In this document: positions 46,556 through 55,579 of the stretch, in pieces
How the letters are laid out: every line of letters begins with the position of its first letter
Numbering within the stretch: the stretch's first letter is position 1
Notes under the pieces: model-generated
Databases searched by the model: none
What the model was told of the DNA's origin: nothing
What the model saw: the letters and a program-made list of their open reading frames with translations, nothing else
Program-made: the position numbers and the translations under genes
Source of the DNA: Macrococcoides caseolyticum
GTDB taxonomy: Bacteria > Bacillota > Bacilli > Staphylococcales > Staphylococcaceae
Direction of reading: 5' to 3'
Assembly: GCF_021366795.1 (NCBI RefSeq)
Contig: NZ_JAHCPS010000011.1
Location: forward strand, 1-63,990
DNA: 63,990 nt

Positions 46556-47224
46556 TTAATTAATAAAGTATAAGAGTGCGATAAAGTGACAGACTGCACC
46601 TGCTAAAATGAAGAAATGCCAAATCATATGAAAATAATGACGATGTTTTTGAGCGTAAAACCAAGCACCGACACTATACATGATACCACCGAGAAGGATG
46701 AATGAAATAAATAACCAGCTTGCTTTTGTTATTAATGCAGGAAAAAGGATAACACCCAGCCATCCCATAGCTAAATATAAAGCTAAACTAACTTTTGGAT
46801 TGACATGCTTGGCTGTTGATTTATAAATAATACCTAGAATTGTTATTGTCCATTCAATGACCATAATACTAATGCCTAGAGTGCCACCTACAAGACTTAA
46901 AGCGATAGGGGTATATGTCCCTGCGATTGCAATATAAATCATTGCATGATCAATGATACGCATGACATATTTATGTATGGATTTCGGTGGCATCAAATGA
47001 TAAATTGCTGATGAGAGAAACATTAGGAAAATGCTAATGAGGAAGATGCTAATGCCTAGTGCAAATAAAGTACCATTACTCAAATAGGTCTTAATTGAAA
47101 AATAGGGCAATGTCAATAATATAAGAAGTGCTGGTACACCATGTGATACTGAATTGCCAACTTCTTCACCAAATTTTAATTCTTTAATATCTCTAAAATT
47201 ATAACTGGGTGCTTCTGGTTTCAT
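46556..47224 (-). CDS. trhA: Hemolysin III/TrhA family membrane protein
   Basis: A 222-residue PAQR-superfamily protein with seven hydrophobic segments. The conserved metal-site residues lie in LSSAIYHL (His), IIDHAMIYIAIAGTYTP (Asp/His) and the C-terminal MIWHFFILAGAVCHF (His). The family is called hemolysin III or TrhA; the physiological role is probably membrane homeostasis, and hemolysis in the original report is doubtful. The ATG at 47224 is chosen, 9 bases after AAAGGA. Divergent from sle1 across a 500-base region. Confidence 0.88.
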   Translation of the reverse strand: MKPEAPSYNFRDIKELKFGEEVGNSVSHGVPALLILLTLPYFSIKTYLSNGTLFALGISIFLISIFLMFLSSAIYHLMPPKSIHKYVMRIIDHAMIYIAIAGTYTPIALSLVGGTLGISIMVIEWTITILGIIYKSTAKHVNPKVSLALYLAMGWLGVILFPALITKASWLFISFILLGGIMYSVGAWFYAQKHRHYFHMIWHFFILAGAVCHFIALLYFIN

Positions 47225-47727
47225 TCGAATCATTCCTTTAATTATCATTTAATATAAGATAAATTAATTTTATCATATTTAGAAAATGAAAGCATTTTAC
47301 AGTTAAAGTGTATATAAATACAACATTAATAATCAGAAAATTAAAAATTTACAGCGGATTATTACAAGAATATTACATTGTTAAAATATAACGATGTTTA
47401 TACAGTGTATATAGATGCAAAGTGTTTGTAAACGTTGAAGTAAAGGCTTTTTATATATATTTTATAAGAACAAATCAATGTTAATTTTATTAAAACATTT
47501 GTCGAAAATTAGTGTAAAATGCAACGATGTAAAATAAACACCGAACACCTGGATATGTTGATATCATTCAATTTAAAGGTGATTTTTATAATTATGTTCG
47601 TATTTCTTGAGTAAATATAATTACTCTTTAATATGGCAACATTTGAAAGGAAACTGTAACATCAAATTGAATTGAAATGTGTAATAATATAGTTACTGAA
47701 AAAAGTTAGGAATTGGAGGAACGAACT
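47225..47727. other. Long AT-rich divergent regulatory region of trhA and sle1
   Basis: About 500 bases without a plausible gene. It holds a WalR-type box at 47361-47377, imperfect TGTAAA-type half sites near 47428 and 47513, and A/T-rich runs that could carry promoters for both genes. The long leader before sle1 could also carry post-transcriptional control, but I see no named RNA element. Confidence 0.55.
47361..47377 (-). promoter_or_regulatory. WalR (YycF) binding-site candidate
   Basis: On the minus strand TGTAATATTCTTGTAAT is TGTAAT-N5-TGTAAT, an exact match to the WalR consensus TGTWAH-N5-TGTWAH. It is 350 bases before sle1 and 137 bases before trhA. In S. aureus, sle1 belongs to the WalKR regulon. 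Confidence 0.65.
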
Positions 47728-48798
47728 TTGAAGAAAAAATTAATTTTTGCGGCAACAACTGCTTCGGCTGCAGTAGCTGCATATTCTCATCAAGCAGAAG
47801 CTGCAGAACACACAGTACAACCAGGTGAATCATTATGGTTAATCGCTAATAAATATAATACTTCAATCGATCAGTTAAAGTCGTTAAATCAACTTTCATC
47901 AAATTTGATTTTTCCATATCAAACTTTAAAAGTATCGGGTGAAGTAACAACGCCTAGAAGAACAAGTACAACAACTGTTAGACGCCCGATGACTAATGCA
48001 AACAGCGGTTCTGTTCATACTGTTCAAGCAGGTGAAAGTTTATATTTAATTGCAAGCAAGTATAATACATCTATTAGTAAGATTATGAAACTTAATAATC
48101 TTTCAAGTTACTTAATCTTCCCAAATCAAAAGTTACGTGTATCTGGTAATACTTATAGTGCACCAAGTACACCAGTAAGATCAACAGTGAATACAACACC
48201 AGCGAGAACATCAACAAATGGCACAAAGACGCACATCGTTCAACCTGGAGATTATTTATACAAAATTGCAGTTAAATATGGTATAACAATTCAAAATATC
48301 AAAGATTGGAATAACCTCTCTTCAAATGTTATTTATTCAAATCAAAGACTTATTGTGAGTCAAGCAGCTCGACAAGTGACAACGCAACCAACATCATCGT
48401 ATAGAGCGCCAGTAAAGGTGGTCAATACGCCTGTTGCTACACCTGTAGTAACAACACCTGTGTTTTCTCACCAGAATTTATATGATTACGGTCAATGTAC
48501 TTGGTATGTATTTAATAAACGTGCTGCAATCGGTAAAGGCATTTCAACTTATTGGTGGCATGCATATAACTGGGCTAATGGCGCACGTAAAGATGGTTAT
48601 ACGGTAAACCGTACACCATCAGTTGGTGCGATTGCTACAACAACAGATGGTTATTATGGTCACGTGGCATTTGTAGAGCGTGTTAACGCTGACGGCACAA
48701 TTCTTGTTTCTGAAACAAATTATTTAACACCATCAGGTGTAGTGGGCTATAGAACATTATCATTAGCACAAATGAGCAGATATCAATTTATTCATTAA
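47728..48798 (+). CDS. sle1: LysM/CHAP N-acetylmuramoyl-L-alanine amidase, Sle1-type
   Basis: A 356-residue secreted peptidoglycan hydrolase. Signal peptide to about residue 25 (AEAA), three LysM domains starting near residues 27, 96 and 168, Thr/Ser/Pro linkers, and a C-terminal CHAP domain from residue 247 with the Cys nucleophile in YGQCTWYVF and the His in YYGHVAFVE. It closely resembles S. aureus Sle1/Aaa, which splits daughter cells. Starts at TTG 47728 after TTGGAGG. A WalR-type box lies upstream. Confidence 0.93.
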   Translation: MKKKLIFAATTASAAVAAYSHQAEAAEHTVQPGESLWLIANKYNTSIDQLKSLNQLSSNLIFPYQTLKVSGEVTTPRRTSTTTVRRPMTNANSGSVHTVQAGESLYLIASKYNTSISKIMKLNNLSSYLIFPNQKLRVSGNTYSAPSTPVRSTVNTTPARTSTNGTKTHIVQPGDYLYKIAVKYGITIQNIKDWNNLSSNVIYSNQRLIVSQAARQVTTQPTSSYRAPVKVVNTPVATPVVTTPVFSHQNLYDYGQCTWYVFNKRAAIGKGISTYWWHAYNWANGARKDGYTVNRTPSVGAIATTTDGYYGHVAFVERVNADGTILVSETNYLTPSGVVGYRTLSLAQMSRYQFIH

Positions 48799-48826
48799 TT
48801 GAATTGCCTAGTTCAATATATTTATT

Positions 48827-48877
48827 AATAAAACCGAACCCTACTGAAATCAATCGAGTGGCGTTCGGTTTTATTTT
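48827..48877. terminator. Bidirectional terminator between sle1 and thermonuclease
   Basis: AATAAAACCGAAC pairs with GTTCGGTTTTATT around a 23-base loop, with T-rich and A-rich flanks. Confidence 0.88.
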
Positions 48878-48903
48878 GTATATTTATCAAGAGGACAAAT
48901 GTA

Positions 48904-49515
48904 TTAAAACAAGCTTTTTATGCCTTTGATGAGTCCGTCTATGGCCGCATCTAATAGGCGATGTAACATCTCACGTAAGTATTTTCCGAAATCGTTCTCG
49001 TCATTACGTGCTTGTTCTGTTGAATTAAATCCTTCACCATCGGCATTAACATAACCTTTGATAGACCATATTCTTAGTTTTTGTTGTTTCGCTTGTTTTT
49101 CGGCTTTCAGTAAGCGATCCAAATAATCTTTTTGCTGATAGACATATCCCACTCTCGCGTAACCTTGAAAGACGAGTAACTCGTTAATCATTTTATCCCC
49201 GCAATAGAGGTACACTAAGTCTCTGCCATAGCGGTCAGTACGTCCTTTTGAATCGTATTGAATACTCAAATCGCATGTTTTTACGAGGGATTCGGTGTAA
49301 CGTGCTGCCTCGATTGCATATGGCTGAACGGGGGTATTTGGCTTTTTAGATTCTGGTGTATCGATTAAGAGAAGTCGAACGGTTTTCTTTCTATTGTTTA
49401 CTCTTACTGCTATAGTATCACCATCTATAGCGTGATCAAATGTTGCATGCATCTTTGGCATTTCAGATTGAAAGAAACTGAGATTTATTGTTAGTGCAAT
49501 TGTAGATAATATCAA
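48904..49515 (-). CDS. Secreted thermonuclease (SNase family)
   Basis: A 203-residue staphylococcal-nuclease homologue with a hydrophobic N-terminal signal segment. Active-site residues are recognisable: Asp in DGDTIAV, Arg and Glu in RLLLIDTPES and Arg in DRYGRDLVYLY. It degrades DNA and RNA with calcium. The C-terminal 50 residues form a charged, then amphipathic, helical tail (MLHRLLDAAIDGLIKGIKSLF) not present in S. aureus Nuc, perhaps for membrane association. Starts at TTG 49515, 7 bases after GAGGG. Confidence 0.88.
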   Translation of the reverse strand: MILSTIALTINLSFFQSEMPKMHATFDHAIDGDTIAVRVNNRKKTVRLLLIDTPESKKPNTPVQPYAIEAARYTESLVKTCDLSIQYDSKGRTDRYGRDLVYLYCGDKMINELLVFQGYARVGYVYQQKDYLDRLLKAEKQAKQQKLRIWSIKGYVNADGEGFNSTEQARNDENDFGKYLREMLHRLLDAAIDGLIKGIKSLF

Positions 49516-49639
49516 AATTAACCCTCATTTATAAAAAGATGACTCTATTATACACAAACGTATGTTCGTAATCAATAATAGATTCTTTCTTTATCGTGTG
49601 TTAATTGTCCGTTATAATGTATTAAAGAGGTGAATTGAG

Positions 49640-50203
49640 TTGAAAGAGATACATGAAATCGTTGCATATAATTTGAAGCATTATCGCCAATCTTATGGCT
49701 TAACATTAGATAACGTATCACGTCGAACAGGTGTATCTAAAACGATGTTATCGCAAATTGAACGAGGTGATTCAATTCCGTCTATAACGATTGTATGGAA
49801 GATAGCGACCGGATTAAAGATTAACATCTCTACATTAATTAAATCACCTGATCAAAGAATTGAAGTAAAGAAGAAATCAGAGTTAATGGAAATAACGGGT
49901 GATGATGGTAGATATCGATTGTTTCCTTATTTTACATTCGAAGCCGACCGTCAAATTGAAGTATATCAATTTGAAATAAATGAAGGCGGTATTTATACAG
50001 CTGAACCGTATCAATTAGGTGCTGAAGCATATGTATGGGTTTATGAAGGTATGTTAAACATTAAGATTCAAAATGAAGACTATCAAATTGAGCAAGATAT
50101 GGCAATTAGATTTGAGGCAGATATCACTCAGGAATGGATTAATATAGGTGATCGTACTGTTCGAGGTTTATTGACTGTTTATTATCCGGAGACAAAACGA
50201 TGA
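49640..50203 (+). CDS. XRE-family regulator with cupin sensor domain
   Basis: A 187-residue two-domain regulator. An N-terminal lambda-repressor-type HTH (residues 8-63, with GLTLDNVSRRTGVSKTMLSQIERG) precedes a C-terminal cupin_2-like ligand domain (about 110-180, FEINEGGIYTAEPY and YEGMLNIKIQ). Such proteins often control an adjacent transporter or catabolic gene. Start TTG 49640 has GAGGTGA. It overlaps the YeiH gene by 4 bases (ATGA), so it likely controls its own two-gene operon. Confidence 0.88.
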   Translation: MKEIHEIVAYNLKHYRQSYGLTLDNVSRRTGVSKTMLSQIERGDSIPSITIVWKIATGLKINISTLIKSPDQRIEVKKKSELMEITGDDGRYRLFPYFTFEADRQIEVYQFEINEGGIYTAEPYQLGAEAYVWVYEGMLNIKIQNEDYQIEQDMAIRFEADITQEWINIGDRTVRGLLTVYYPETKR

Positions 50204-51171
50204 AGCGATATGGATTAGTAATCTGTTTTAGTATTGCAATCATTGCGACCGTTCTGGGACATTTTATACCAGTAGTCGGCGGTATCATATTCAGTATAAT
50301 AATAGGCATTATTCTAAATAACCTATGTCATTTACCTGCATACACTCAGCCAGGTATTCAATTTTCAGCAAAGAAAATATTGCAGTATGCCATTATTGTG
50401 ATGGGATTAACTCTTAATCTACGCGTTGTGAGTGCGTTAGGGTTGTCCTCTTTGCCGATAACATTATTAACGATAAGTGCTGCTTTATTGACGAGTTTAT
50501 TGCTCGGGAAATTTTTCGGTATACCTGAGAATATTAGAACTTTAATCGGTGTAGGTACAGCAATATGTGGTGGTTCTGCAATTGCTGCGACAAGTCCGAT
50601 TATAAAAGCTAAAGAAGATGAAGTTGCATTTTCATTATCAACAATTTTTTTATTTAATATTATTGCAGTTTTCATATTTCCGGTAATGGGCCATTTTTTA
50701 GGATTAAGTGATCAAGGTTACGGCCATTTTGCAGGGACTGCGATTAACGATACGAGTAGTGTCGTTGCAGCAGGATATGCATATTCAGTGCGCGCGGGTG
50801 ATACGGCAACGATTGTAAAACTAGTGAGAGCATTGATGATTGTCCCTGTATGCTTAGTCATTCTGATACTTCAGATGAAACGACACAAAAAAACAGTATT
50901 TAACATTAAGAAAGTCTTTCCATGGTTTATTTTATATTTCATACTGGCGAGTGCCTTGACGACAATATTTAACATACCTGAGGATATTATTTTGTATATA
51001 AAGATAATTTCAACGTTTATGATTAGTATAGCAATGGCAGGCATAGGATTAACTGTTGATATTAAAAAATTCATTAACATTGGCTTTAAGCCCGTATTGC
51101 TAGGTGGAATAGTGTGGTGTGTGGTTGCTGCATTAAGTCTTGTGCTGCAAAAGATGTTTAATATATGGTAG
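50200..51171 (+). CDS. YeiH/UPF0324 family putative sulfate exporter
   Basis: A 323-residue membrane protein with about ten hydrophobic segments. The family signature is GVGTAICGGSAIAATSPIIK near residue 107 and the AGTAINDTSSVVAAGYAYS motif near residue 180. UPF0324 proteins are annotated as sulfate or sulfur-compound exporters, sometimes with LysR or cupin regulators; the substrate is unproven. Coupled to the XRE-cupin gene. Confidence 0.86.
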   Translation: MKRYGLVICFSIAIIATVLGHFIPVVGGIIFSIIIGIILNNLCHLPAYTQPGIQFSAKKILQYAIIVMGLTLNLRVVSALGLSSLPITLLTISAALLTSLLLGKFFGIPENIRTLIGVGTAICGGSAIAATSPIIKAKEDEVAFSLSTIFLFNIIAVFIFPVMGHFLGLSDQGYGHFAGTAINDTSSVVAAGYAYSVRAGDTATIVKLVRALMIVPVCLVILILQMKRHKKTVFNIKKVFPWFILYFILASALTTIFNIPEDIILYIKIISTFMISIAMAGIGLTVDIKKFINIGFKPVLLGGIVWCVVAALSLVLQKMFNIW

Positions 51172-51181
51172 GAGTGATGAT

Positions 51182-51259
51182 GTGATTAAGAAAGTCATTT
51201 TCTCATTTGTTGTAGGATTTGTTGCAATGCTATTTAGAAGTGATAAGAAGGCGGAGTAG
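51182..51259 (+). CDS. Possible 25-residue membrane peptide
   Basis: A GTG at 51182 preceded by GGAGTGATG opens a 25-codon frame: a basic start, one hydrophobic helix (VIFSFVVGFVAMLF) and a charged tail (RSDKKAE). It follows the YeiH stop by 10 bases and precedes gtfA by 41. Ribosome site and composition are the only support. Confidence 0.4.
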   Translation: MIKKVIFSFVVGFVAMLFRSDKKAE

Positions 51260-51300
51260 CGTAGTATTGATAAGGTGATAATCATAAAGGGGTGTGTCGG

Positions 51301-52794
51301 GTGACAATATATAATATTAATTTAGGTATTGGTTGGGCAAGTAGCGGCGTTGAATATGCACAAGTTTATCGTGCACAGATGTTACGTAATATAAATGAAG
51401 AAGTCAAATTTATTTTTATGGACTTTATCAATGCTGAAAATATTCAAACGTATACCGAAAATATTGGCTTTAAGGATGAAGAAATCATCTGGTTATATCA
51501 ATATTTTACAGATATTAAAATTGCCAGAACTTCATTTACAGTGAATGATTTGCTGGAGCAACTTAATGCCAATAAATTACGTTCTATTCAAAAAGGTAAA
51601 GTAAAAATCTTTTATTTAGATGGTGATCATACATTTTTACGTTGCTATTTAAAAGATGAACAACAAGATGTAATGGATAGAGTAGAGTACGTCGTTAACC
51701 AGAAGGTAATACGCAAAGATTTCTATTCCTATACTAAATTCTGTTCTGAATATTATGCGCCGGATAACGGAGCGAAACTTTATCTGCGTCAATATTATAA
51801 TGAAAATGGTACCGTTGCTTATCGTGAACATATAGATGGTGATAATAGTATGTTCGAGATTGGCGACGTAAAATTATATTCTAAACAGGAATTTGTTGCC
51901 TATTTTATGCAATGCTTAAAGTTGACTCAGGATGATATTGTGATTTTAGACCGCGGAAAAAATATTGCCCAGGCAGTGATTCAAAATAAAGGTAACAGTA
52001 AATTAGGTGTCGTCGTTCATGCAGAGCACTACAGTGCGAATAACACCACAGATGAAGTAGTGTTATGGAATAATTTTTATGAGTACCAGTTTATCAATCA
52101 TCGTCATATAGATTTCTTTATTACAGCGACAGAGCGTCAGAATAATACACTTATGGCACAATTTAAAAAGTATTTGGATGTTTCGCCTAAGATTTACACT
52201 ATACCAGTGGGGAGTTTAAAGACGTTACAGAAAAACAATCAACGTAAGCCATATTCGTTAATCACAGCTTCACGTCTAGCAAAAGAGAAACATCTCGATT
52301 GGTTAATTCTAGCTGTTGTTAAAGCAAAAGCACATATCCATGCGTTATCGTTTGATATATATGGGGAAGGCTCACAACGTCAAATGCTTGAAGCACTCAT
52401 TCATAAACATCAAGCTTCTGATTACATACAACTGAAAGGCCATGTTAATCTGGAAAAAATATATCCTCTGTATGAAGCATTCATTTCAGGTTCTACGAGT
52501 GAAGGATTTGGATTAACGTTGATGGAAGCAATTGGTTCAGGGCTTGGTATGATAGGTCTAAATGTAGAGTATGGTAATCCTACCTTTATAGATGCACATC
52601 ATAATGGGCTATTAATCGATTATCATAATGAAAGTTCGGATGAAGTCATTGATAAATTGAGTCAGGCAATTATCACGTTATTCAATAGTGATATGAATTA
52701 TTCAAAAAGGTCATACGAAATTGCTGAGGCATTTTTATCTGAAGTAACGGAACAAAAATGGAAAAATTTAATTGAGGCGGTGCGACATGATTAA
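51301..52794 (+). CDS. gtfA: Accessory-Sec-type O-GlcNAc transferase GtfA
   Basis: A 497-residue GT4-family glycosyltransferase closely like streptococcal GtfA: start TIYNINLGIGWASSGVEYAQ, an inserted DUF1975-type acceptor domain (about residues 60-200), VVVHAEHYS near residue 240 and the nucleotide-sugar site STSEGFGLTLMEAIGSGL near residue 395. With GtfB it transfers GlcNAc from UDP-GlcNAc to Ser/Thr of adhesins. The GTG at 51301 is chosen after AAAGGGGTG. It overlaps gtfB by 8 bases. No SecA2, SecY2 or Asp protein gene is in the window. Confidence 0.9.
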   Translation: MTIYNINLGIGWASSGVEYAQVYRAQMLRNINEEVKFIFMDFINAENIQTYTENIGFKDEEIIWLYQYFTDIKIARTSFTVNDLLEQLNANKLRSIQKGKVKIFYLDGDHTFLRCYLKDEQQDVMDRVEYVVNQKVIRKDFYSYTKFCSEYYAPDNGAKLYLRQYYNENGTVAYREHIDGDNSMFEIGDVKLYSKQEFVAYFMQCLKLTQDDIVILDRGKNIAQAVIQNKGNSKLGVVVHAEHYSANNTTDEVVLWNNFYEYQFINHRHIDFFITATERQNNTLMAQFKKYLDVSPKIYTIPVGSLKTLQKNNQRKPYSLITASRLAKEKHLDWLILAVVKAKAHIHALSFDIYGEGSQRQMLEALIHKHQASDYIQLKGHVNLEKIYPLYEAFISGSTSEGFGLTLMEAIGSGLGMIGLNVEYGNPTFIDAHHNGLLIDYHNESSDEVIDKLSQAIITLFNSDMNYSKRSYEIAEAFLSEVTEQKWKNLIEAVRHD

Positions 52795-54115
52795 CTTATT
52801 CAATGTTTTGGATAAATCCTCGCTTGAGATATACAGTAGCTTCAAAAATGCTTTAATGAATCCAGTGACGGTAATAATAGAAGATAGTGGTTTCTTACCA
52901 TTAGGCATGAAAAGCCCATATCAATTCTTTGCAGATTATCAAATCTCAAACAACGCCAGACCAAAATTCTTTAATGAAATTGAAATACCAGAATTCTGGG
53001 AAATTCATGGCTCAAATCAATCGGCTCATGTGTATTATTTAGGTGAAATCCGTGCAAATATAAAATATCATTCTCACCCTCAGTTGAGATCAGTGCATAC
53101 TGTTGAATGGTTAGACAGAGATAAACGTATTCGCTTTATAGATGTATATGATCGATTTGGCCATCGTTTCAGACAAGATGTGTATAATGCTGATGGCAAG
53201 CACGTTTTTAAGTTATTTTTTGACCAGAACAATAATGAAATAATTTATGAAAACATTGTAACCAACCAAATCATATTAAATTGGCAAGGCAAAGAATACA
53301 TATTTGATTCGAAGACTAAATTTGTTCAGTTCTATCTAAAAGAGAGTGGTCTTGATTATAGTGTACTGAATATTAATTCTCTTGGTGTGCCGTATTTTGT
53401 TTCTATTGGTTTAAGTAAGGGACAAACAAATTTAATCTGGCAGGAAAATGTTCATGAAGCAATACCTGGAAATATGAAAAATATGTTGTTCGAGCAAAAA
53501 AACAGGGACTACCGTGTGCTTATACCACATCAAACAGAATACGATAAAATAATGCATTTACTACCAGAATCTGTACATAATAAAGTTCAATTATTTGGCT
53601 ATGTTTATCAATTTAAACGTAAGCATCAGATGACGAATAATATATTAATTGCGACCAATTCGGATCAGTTATTAAATTTTGAAATGATTGTTAAAGCGTG
53701 TCCAACGTATAAATTTCATATCGTAGCCATCACAGAAATGTCAAATACATTAATTCAATACGATCAGTATCCGAATGTATTATTATATCCGAAAGTTACT
53801 AAGGATCAGTTGAATTCGCTCTTTAATCAATGTGATATTTATTTGGATATTAATGCAGGTAACGAATTGCATAATGCTGTGCGTAAAGCTTTCGATGCAA
53901 ATATGATTATATATGCGTTTAAGGAACGTGCGCACAATGTAGGCGTGACATTACCTAGTCATATATTTGAAGGGAATGCCTCTGAAGCACTGATTACGCA
54001 GCTCAATCATTTAACAGAAGAAATGAGATACGAATTAATCCAGGCACAACATATGCATGCTAATCACATTGGATTAAATGGATTTATTAATACGTTTAAA
54101 TCGTCAATAGAATAA
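52787..54115 (+). CDS. gtfB: Glycosyltransferase-stabilising protein GtfB
   Basis: The 442-residue partner of GtfA. GtfB has a GT-like fold without catalysis and gives the complex its acceptor binding. It shows a start INLFNVLDKSSLEIYSSF, RSVHTVEWLDRD near residue 105, LGVPYFVSIGLS near residue 200 and the C-terminal CDIYLDINAGNEL segment near residue 350. The ATG at 52787 overlaps gtfA and follows GAGGCGGTG. The pair would be an O-GlcNAc system for a locally encoded or distant Ser/Thr-rich protein. Confidence 0.88.
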   Translation: MINLFNVLDKSSLEIYSSFKNALMNPVTVIIEDSGFLPLGMKSPYQFFADYQISNNARPKFFNEIEIPEFWEIHGSNQSAHVYYLGEIRANIKYHSHPQLRSVHTVEWLDRDKRIRFIDVYDRFGHRFRQDVYNADGKHVFKLFFDQNNNEIIYENIVTNQIILNWQGKEYIFDSKTKFVQFYLKESGLDYSVLNINSLGVPYFVSIGLSKGQTNLIWQENVHEAIPGNMKNMLFEQKNRDYRVLIPHQTEYDKIMHLLPESVHNKVQLFGYVYQFKRKHQMTNNILIATNSDQLLNFEMIVKACPTYKFHIVAITEMSNTLIQYDQYPNVLLYPKVTKDQLNSLFNQCDIYLDINAGNELHNAVRKAFDANMIIYAFKERAHNVGVTLPSHIFEGNASEALITQLNHLTEEMRYELIQAQHMHANHIGLNGFINTFKSSIE

Positions 54116-54145
54116 GACTTAATGACAATACAGGAGGACAATTTT

Positions 54146-55555
54146 GTGAGTTATTTTTGGTTGAATTGTGGTTACAACAGGTTTAATCATTTTGAGGATT
54201 TGATGGGACAGGTTTCAGTATTTGATTCTACTGTTCATTTTAATCCTAATGAAGGTTATGCCGCATTTAAGCGTGCACAACCTGGGGATCGCGTGATTTT
54301 CTATCAAGTTCAAAATAAAATCGGTATTCTCGGTGCAGGCAGTGTATTGAAGCTTGAGGAACCACGCCGTGGACAAATAAAAATTCACTTTAAATACGAA
54401 GAAAAACTCGCGCCGATTACGAAAGAATATCTTGTTCGTGATGAACAACTTAAACTTGAAATCCTTGCTATGAAAGAGCAGTTATTAAATCCACTGACGG
54501 AAGATAGTTTTAATAAAATTATCCGTGTTGGTCGTCATGAAGAGAAGATTAATCGCTATTTTCTGATGAAAGAAGCGATTGATTTTGAAGCAGGTGAAAC
54601 TTATACCATTTATGTACGAAATATCAATGGCGTTAATCGGAATGGATTTGTGCATTATGGTCAAATGCAGGAAGGCGATAAAGTTATTATATATAAGACG
54701 TACCCTGAACGTGGGATATATGGTATCGCTGAAGTAAAAGAGGGCATGCGTCAATTTAGTCCAATTCCTGGAAGAACAGACAGCACTGCTGTTACGATTC
54801 AATATATTCAGGATATTACACCGAGGACCATCTATGAATTAGATCGTGAACCTATGTTACGCGCTCAATATTTCTTAGAAGAGAAATGGAATGAATCTGT
54901 TACTGAGATTACAAAGAATCAGTACCATGCTTGTTTAACGCCTTCTGAAGAAGCACAACCCATTAAACCTTCTATTCATCAAGTGATTGAGACAGCACAA
55001 TACAGTGCACGTAAAGAAGCAGCGCAAAAGAAGTTTGAATCGTTAAAGCAGTTAGAAGATACGGATAGCGTACAATCTAAGACTTGGAAATGTCTGCACA
55101 TTTTTAGTCTACCCGAATCAGTTAATGGACTAGATACAGCAATGAAATTTATGCAATTAACACCTGGTGATGTGGCGATTTATAGTGCAGATCAGTCATG
55201 GCATAGTGCGAACTTATATGGACAGTATGTGAGAGAAGAGGACACAGTATTATTCCACCAAGGTATTATTACAGAAGCACTAAGTGCCGTCGTTCGTAAA
55301 GATGTTATGGTAGATAATTTTCATCATATTACGCCAGAACAATTAAAACCATTAATGCATGCAGCACAGGGTAGAACTGTTGCGCTTCCTGTATTACATG
55401 AACTTATGCGTGCGACGATTGGTCTACATGAAGATGCGACATATCAGTTAGATGAATCATTTAGAATCATTGGTATTACGCATTTATCTGTAGATGACTT
55501 TAAAGCAAAGTATCCATCATACATGTACCCTTATATGAAATTCTATGTATATTAA
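54146..55555 (+). CDS. Tandem EVE-like (PUA-fold) domain protein
   Basis: A 469-residue cytosolic protein. Two EVE-like domains are seen by pattern: residues 1-135 (SYFWLNCGYNRF, then PGDRVIFYQVQNKIGILGAG) and 136-270 (YTIYVRNINGVNR, then EGDKVIIYKTYPERGIYGIAE, ending VTEITKNQY). Residues 300-469 are unrecognised, ending KYPSYMYPYMKFYV. EVE and PUA folds bind modified nucleic-acid bases in other systems. GTG 54146 is 8 bases after AGGAGG. It lies 30 bases after gtfB, probably in one transcript. A link with glycosylation is unknown. Confidence 0.6.
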   Translation: MSYFWLNCGYNRFNHFEDLMGQVSVFDSTVHFNPNEGYAAFKRAQPGDRVIFYQVQNKIGILGAGSVLKLEEPRRGQIKIHFKYEEKLAPITKEYLVRDEQLKLEILAMKEQLLNPLTEDSFNKIIRVGRHEEKINRYFLMKEAIDFEAGETYTIYVRNINGVNRNGFVHYGQMQEGDKVIIYKTYPERGIYGIAEVKEGMRQFSPIPGRTDSTAVTIQYIQDITPRTIYELDREPMLRAQYFLEEKWNESVTEITKNQYHACLTPSEEAQPIKPSIHQVIETAQYSARKEAAQKKFESLKQLEDTDSVQSKTWKCLHIFSLPESVNGLDTAMKFMQLTPGDVAIYSADQSWHSANLYGQYVREEDTVLFHQGIITEALSAVVRKDVMVDNFHHITPEQLKPLMHAAQGRTVALPVLHELMRATIGLHEDATYQLDESFRIIGITHLSVDDFKAKYPSYMYPYMKFYVY

Positions 55556-55579
55556 TAAACAGGCTGGAACAGATAGGTT

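Noticed and set aside
47420-47535. Additional WalR boxes such as TGTAAA pairs near 47428 and 47513
   Set aside because: Half-site spacing is wrong (one base off or nine bases), unlike the exact box at 47361-47377.
51301-52794. Assignment as S. aureus SdgA or TarM
   Set aside because: The start, insert domain and adjacent GtfB partner fit GtfA of accessory Sec loci better than the Sdg or wall-teichoic-acid enzymes.
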